Assembly: GCA_020059915.1 (NCBI GenBank)
Contig: JAGVBB010000003.1
Coordinates: forward strand, 1 to 40,919
Direction of reading: 5' to 3'
Source of the DNA: Minisyncoccota bacterium
GTDB lineage: Bacteria > Patescibacteriota > Minisyncoccia > UBA6257 > GWB1-50-10
Length of the DNA: 40,919 nt
The notes under the pieces were generated by a model. It was not told the origin of the DNA, made no database searches, and was given only the letters and a program-made list of their open reading frames with translations. Shown one piece after another: positions 39,728 through 40,919 of this stretch (positions are counted from its first letter, which is position 1; the number at the start of each line of letters is the position of its first letter). The position numbers and the translations under genes are program-made.

Positions 39728-40183
39728 ATGGAAGAAATGAAAATCAAGAGTTCTTCGTTTAAAGACGGAGAAACGATTCCGACGAAATACACGTGTGATG
39801 GAGAGGATGTAAATCCATTACTTGAAATTCGACATATACCAGAGGAAGCAAAAAGCTTGGCACTTATTGTTGATGACCCAGATGCGTCACGGGGAGTTCC
39901 TTGGGATCATTGGTTGGTTTGGAATATTCCGCCTCGTACACAATATATTCAAGAGAGTGTGGTACCATCCAACGCTGTTCAGGGAGTAAGTAGTGGGGGA
40001 AAGGTTAAATATATGGGCCCCTGTCCCATGAAGGGAAAAGATCCTCATCGATACATATTTTCTTTATACGCACTTGATAAAGAACTTGAACTAGCCGAAG
40101 GAGCACCAAAAGATGAATTATTACGCGCAATGGAGGGACACATTTTAGTAAAAGCAGAATTGGTGGGAATGTATGGAAGATAG
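39728..40183 (+). CDS. YbhB/YbcL-type PEBP (Raf kinase inhibitor-like) protein
   Basis: 151 aa cytoplasmic fold without a known enzymatic reaction. TKYTCDGEDVNPLLEI, DDPDASRGVPWDHWLVWNIPP and the GPCPMKGKDPHRYIFSLYAL block are the phosphate/anion-binding motifs of phosphatidylethanolamine-binding proteins (D-P-D...GP-P...HRY). E. coli relatives are YbhB and YbcL. Start supported by TATAAT just upstream. The intergenic sequence after it holds a dispersed repeat. Confidence 0.93.
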   Translation: MEEMKIKSSSFKDGETIPTKYTCDGEDVNPLLEIRHIPEEAKSLALIVDDPDASRGVPWDHWLVWNIPPRTQYIQESVVPSNAVQGVSSGGKVKYMGPCPMKGKDPHRYIFSLYALDKELELAEGAPKDELLRAMEGHILVKAELVGMYGR

Positions 40184-40192
40184 GATAAAAAA

Positions 40193-40213
40193 GAATTTCT
40201 AATAACGAATTTC
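40193..40213. repeat. Intergenic copy of a 21-bp repeat also found inside a gene
   Basis: Exactly the same 21 bases occur at 40547-40567, inside the next coding sequence. Flanking sequence diverges after a few more bases, with further similar AATTTC units nearby. Confidence 0.85.
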
Positions 40214-40329
40214 GAATTTTGAATAGGGAAAGGGGAATCAAAAAAAATTTCGAATGAAAACAGGAAATAGAAGAGAATTTTGATATATAAAACGCTAATT
40301 GCTAGTACCTAATATCTGATAGCTATCTT

Positions 40330-40746
40330 ATGAAACAACCGAAAAACGATTCAAAATATATCTGGACCACTCATGCATGGGAGAAAATGTTGCAGTATGG
40401 CATTTCTGAACAACGGGTGAAAAGAATTATTCGCTTTCCCAAGCGGGTAGAGGAGGGCGTCCTTGATGGCGCAATCGCCGGCATGCAACCCTCGGGAAAG
40501 CAGGAAATGTGGGTGATGTATGTTCTTTTTGATGAAAATCAAAAAGGAATTTCTAATAACGAATTTCAAAATTCTAAACGACAGAAAGAGAAAAAAAATG
40601 AGAAATCACTTGATAATATACAGTCATTTTTAGGAGGAAATAATAAAAGATTTAAGATTATTACTGTTTGGAGGTATCCTGGGGTGAGTCCGGTACGGGA
40701 TGCGATTCCAGATGAAGTACTTGCAGAAATACGAGGTCTTATATAA
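40330..40746 (+). CDS. DUF4258-like protein carrying an inserted repeat
   Basis: 138 aa, soluble. The N-terminal part YIWTTHAWEKMLQYGISEQRVKRIIRFPKRVEEG has the H-x-x-x-R/K pattern of DUF4258-type toxins and related small RNase-like folds; the C-terminal FKIITVWRYPG completes the beta sheet. In between, about 74-100 (NQKGISNNEFQNSKRQKEKKNEK) is a polar, low-complexity insert whose DNA contains the 21-bp repeat of 40193-40213, so the repeat sits in frame within the domain. Function is not established, and no antitoxin gene is visible. Terminator follows. Confidence 0.6.
   Translation: MKQPKNDSKYIWTTHAWEKMLQYGISEQRVKRIIRFPKRVEEGVLDGAIAGMQPSGKQEMWVMYVLFDENQKGISNNEFQNSKRQKEKKNEKSLDNIQSFLGGNNKRFKIITVWRYPGVSPVRDAIPDEVLAEIRGLI
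40547..40567. repeat. In-frame copy of the 21-bp repeat
   Basis: Identical to 40193-40213 and located inside the DUF4258-like coding sequence, encoding residues GISNNEF(Q). Confidence 0.85.
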
Positions 40747-40770
40747 AAATCCCGCATAATGCGGGATTTA
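40745..40770. terminator. Bidirectional terminator at the window end
   Basis: AAAATCCCGCA / TGCGGGATTT hairpin between the convergent DUF4258-like gene and the partial minus-strand gene. Confidence 0.85.
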
Positions 40771-40919
40771 GAATTCTTCCTGTTTTCTTTTGATAAATGT
40801 TTCAAGAATATTTTTATATTCTTGTTTGGAGAGACGTTTTTTTGCGGGGATTTCTTGCTCTAACTCACCATGACACTTTCGACACAATTCAATCGTTTCC
40901 TCGCTGTTGGGGAAAAATC
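40768..40919 (-). CDS. Partial gene at window edge, possible HNH-type protein
   Basis: 49 codons before the stop (40768-40770), with the 5' end outside the window. FPNSEETIELCRKCHGELEQEIPAKKRLSKQEYKNILETF: CRKCH within a charged helical context resembles the zinc-binding end of HNH-type or small zinc-ribbon proteins. The rest of the gene is needed for a name. Confidence 0.55.
   Translation of the reverse strand, partial: FFPNSEETIELCRKCHGELEQEIPAKKRLSKQEYKNILETFIKRKQEEF

Noticed and set aside
40330-40746. Toxin-antitoxin module
   Set aside because: The DUF4258-like fold can resemble small toxins, but there is no adjacent antitoxin-like gene or shared operon.
1-40919. CRISPR array or rRNA operon
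   Set aside because: No regularly spaced direct repeats and no rRNA sequence were seen on either strand; the tRNA-Ile/Ala pair alone does not imply rRNA.

Overview
This window reads as a chromosomal segment of a Candidate Phyla Radiation (Patescibacteria) bacterium, most like the Parcubacteria/Paceibacteria side. The grounds are AT-rich sequence, short intergenic gaps, small proteins of types often seen in that group (DUF5654, DUF5663, DUF5666 and DUF4012 proteins, a half-size MFS protein, a YerC/YecD-type TrpR relative), no biosynthetic operons, and tRNA genes without an encoded CCA end. TGA is used as a stop codon, which argues against the recoded Gracilibacteria and Absconditabacteria. The placement rests on recognised families, not on a database search.

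Layout. 1-2.2 kb is a mobile-element scar. A large serine recombinase has its 3' end fused to tRNA-Ala(TGC), is flanked by a 124-bp inverted repeat, and is preceded by an inverted fragment that carries a different, native-looking recombinase C-terminus. tRNA-Ile(GAT) follows, with its 3' end partly duplicated around a hairpin-rich cassette. 2.3-5.7 kb holds a glutaredoxin, RNA-modification genes (rsmE, a TrmH-like gene, truB), a Mn-type superoxide dismutase and a DUF5654 membrane protein. 5.7-7.1 kb is murA on the minus strand. 7.1-13.3 kb holds two GT4 glycosyltransferases, a DUF4012 surface protein and lepA. 13.3-18.4 kb holds small membrane proteins including an FtsB-like protein, tRNA-Gly(CCC), half-size MFS, DUF5663 and a 1125-aa protein. 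18.5-23.9 kb holds a CDP-alcohol phosphatidyltransferase, hisS, a dihydrouridine synthase, an RsuA/RluB-type pseudouridine synthase and a putative nuclease-fold protein. 23.9-25.8 kb (minus) holds a membrane metallophosphoesterase and a histidine phosphatase. 25.9-31.9 kb holds a MacA/MacB export operon with a DUF5666 protein, a VanY-type carboxypeptidase and a Cys-rich secreted protein. 31.9-36.2 kb is accessory and mostly minus strand: MliC-type lysozyme inhibitor, P-loop kinase, HAD phosphatase (plus strand), a small predicted beta-barrel with an exact consensus promoter, tRNA-Gln(TTG) and a fragment of it, an unrecognised 261-aa protein, tRNA-His(GTG) with a leader mini-ORF, and a TrpR-like regulator. 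36.3-40.9 kb holds a secreted protein, rsgA, dnaX, a PEBP-family protein, a DUF4258-like protein interrupted by an intergenic repeat, and a partial gene at the edge.

Three signals run across the window. First, at least thirteen first-in-unit genes have a -10 hexamer ending only 6-8 nt before the start codon, which implies leaderless mRNAs; a minority, clustered at 33.0-35.9 kb, have classical Shine-Dalgarno sites instead. Second, three of the five tRNA genes lack U55 in the T-loop, the target of the TruB encoded here, and the tRNA-His also lacks the D-loop GG. Third, the recombinase/tRNA-Ala region looks invertible: flipping it would swap the tRNA-derived tail of the recombinase for the native one, in frame.
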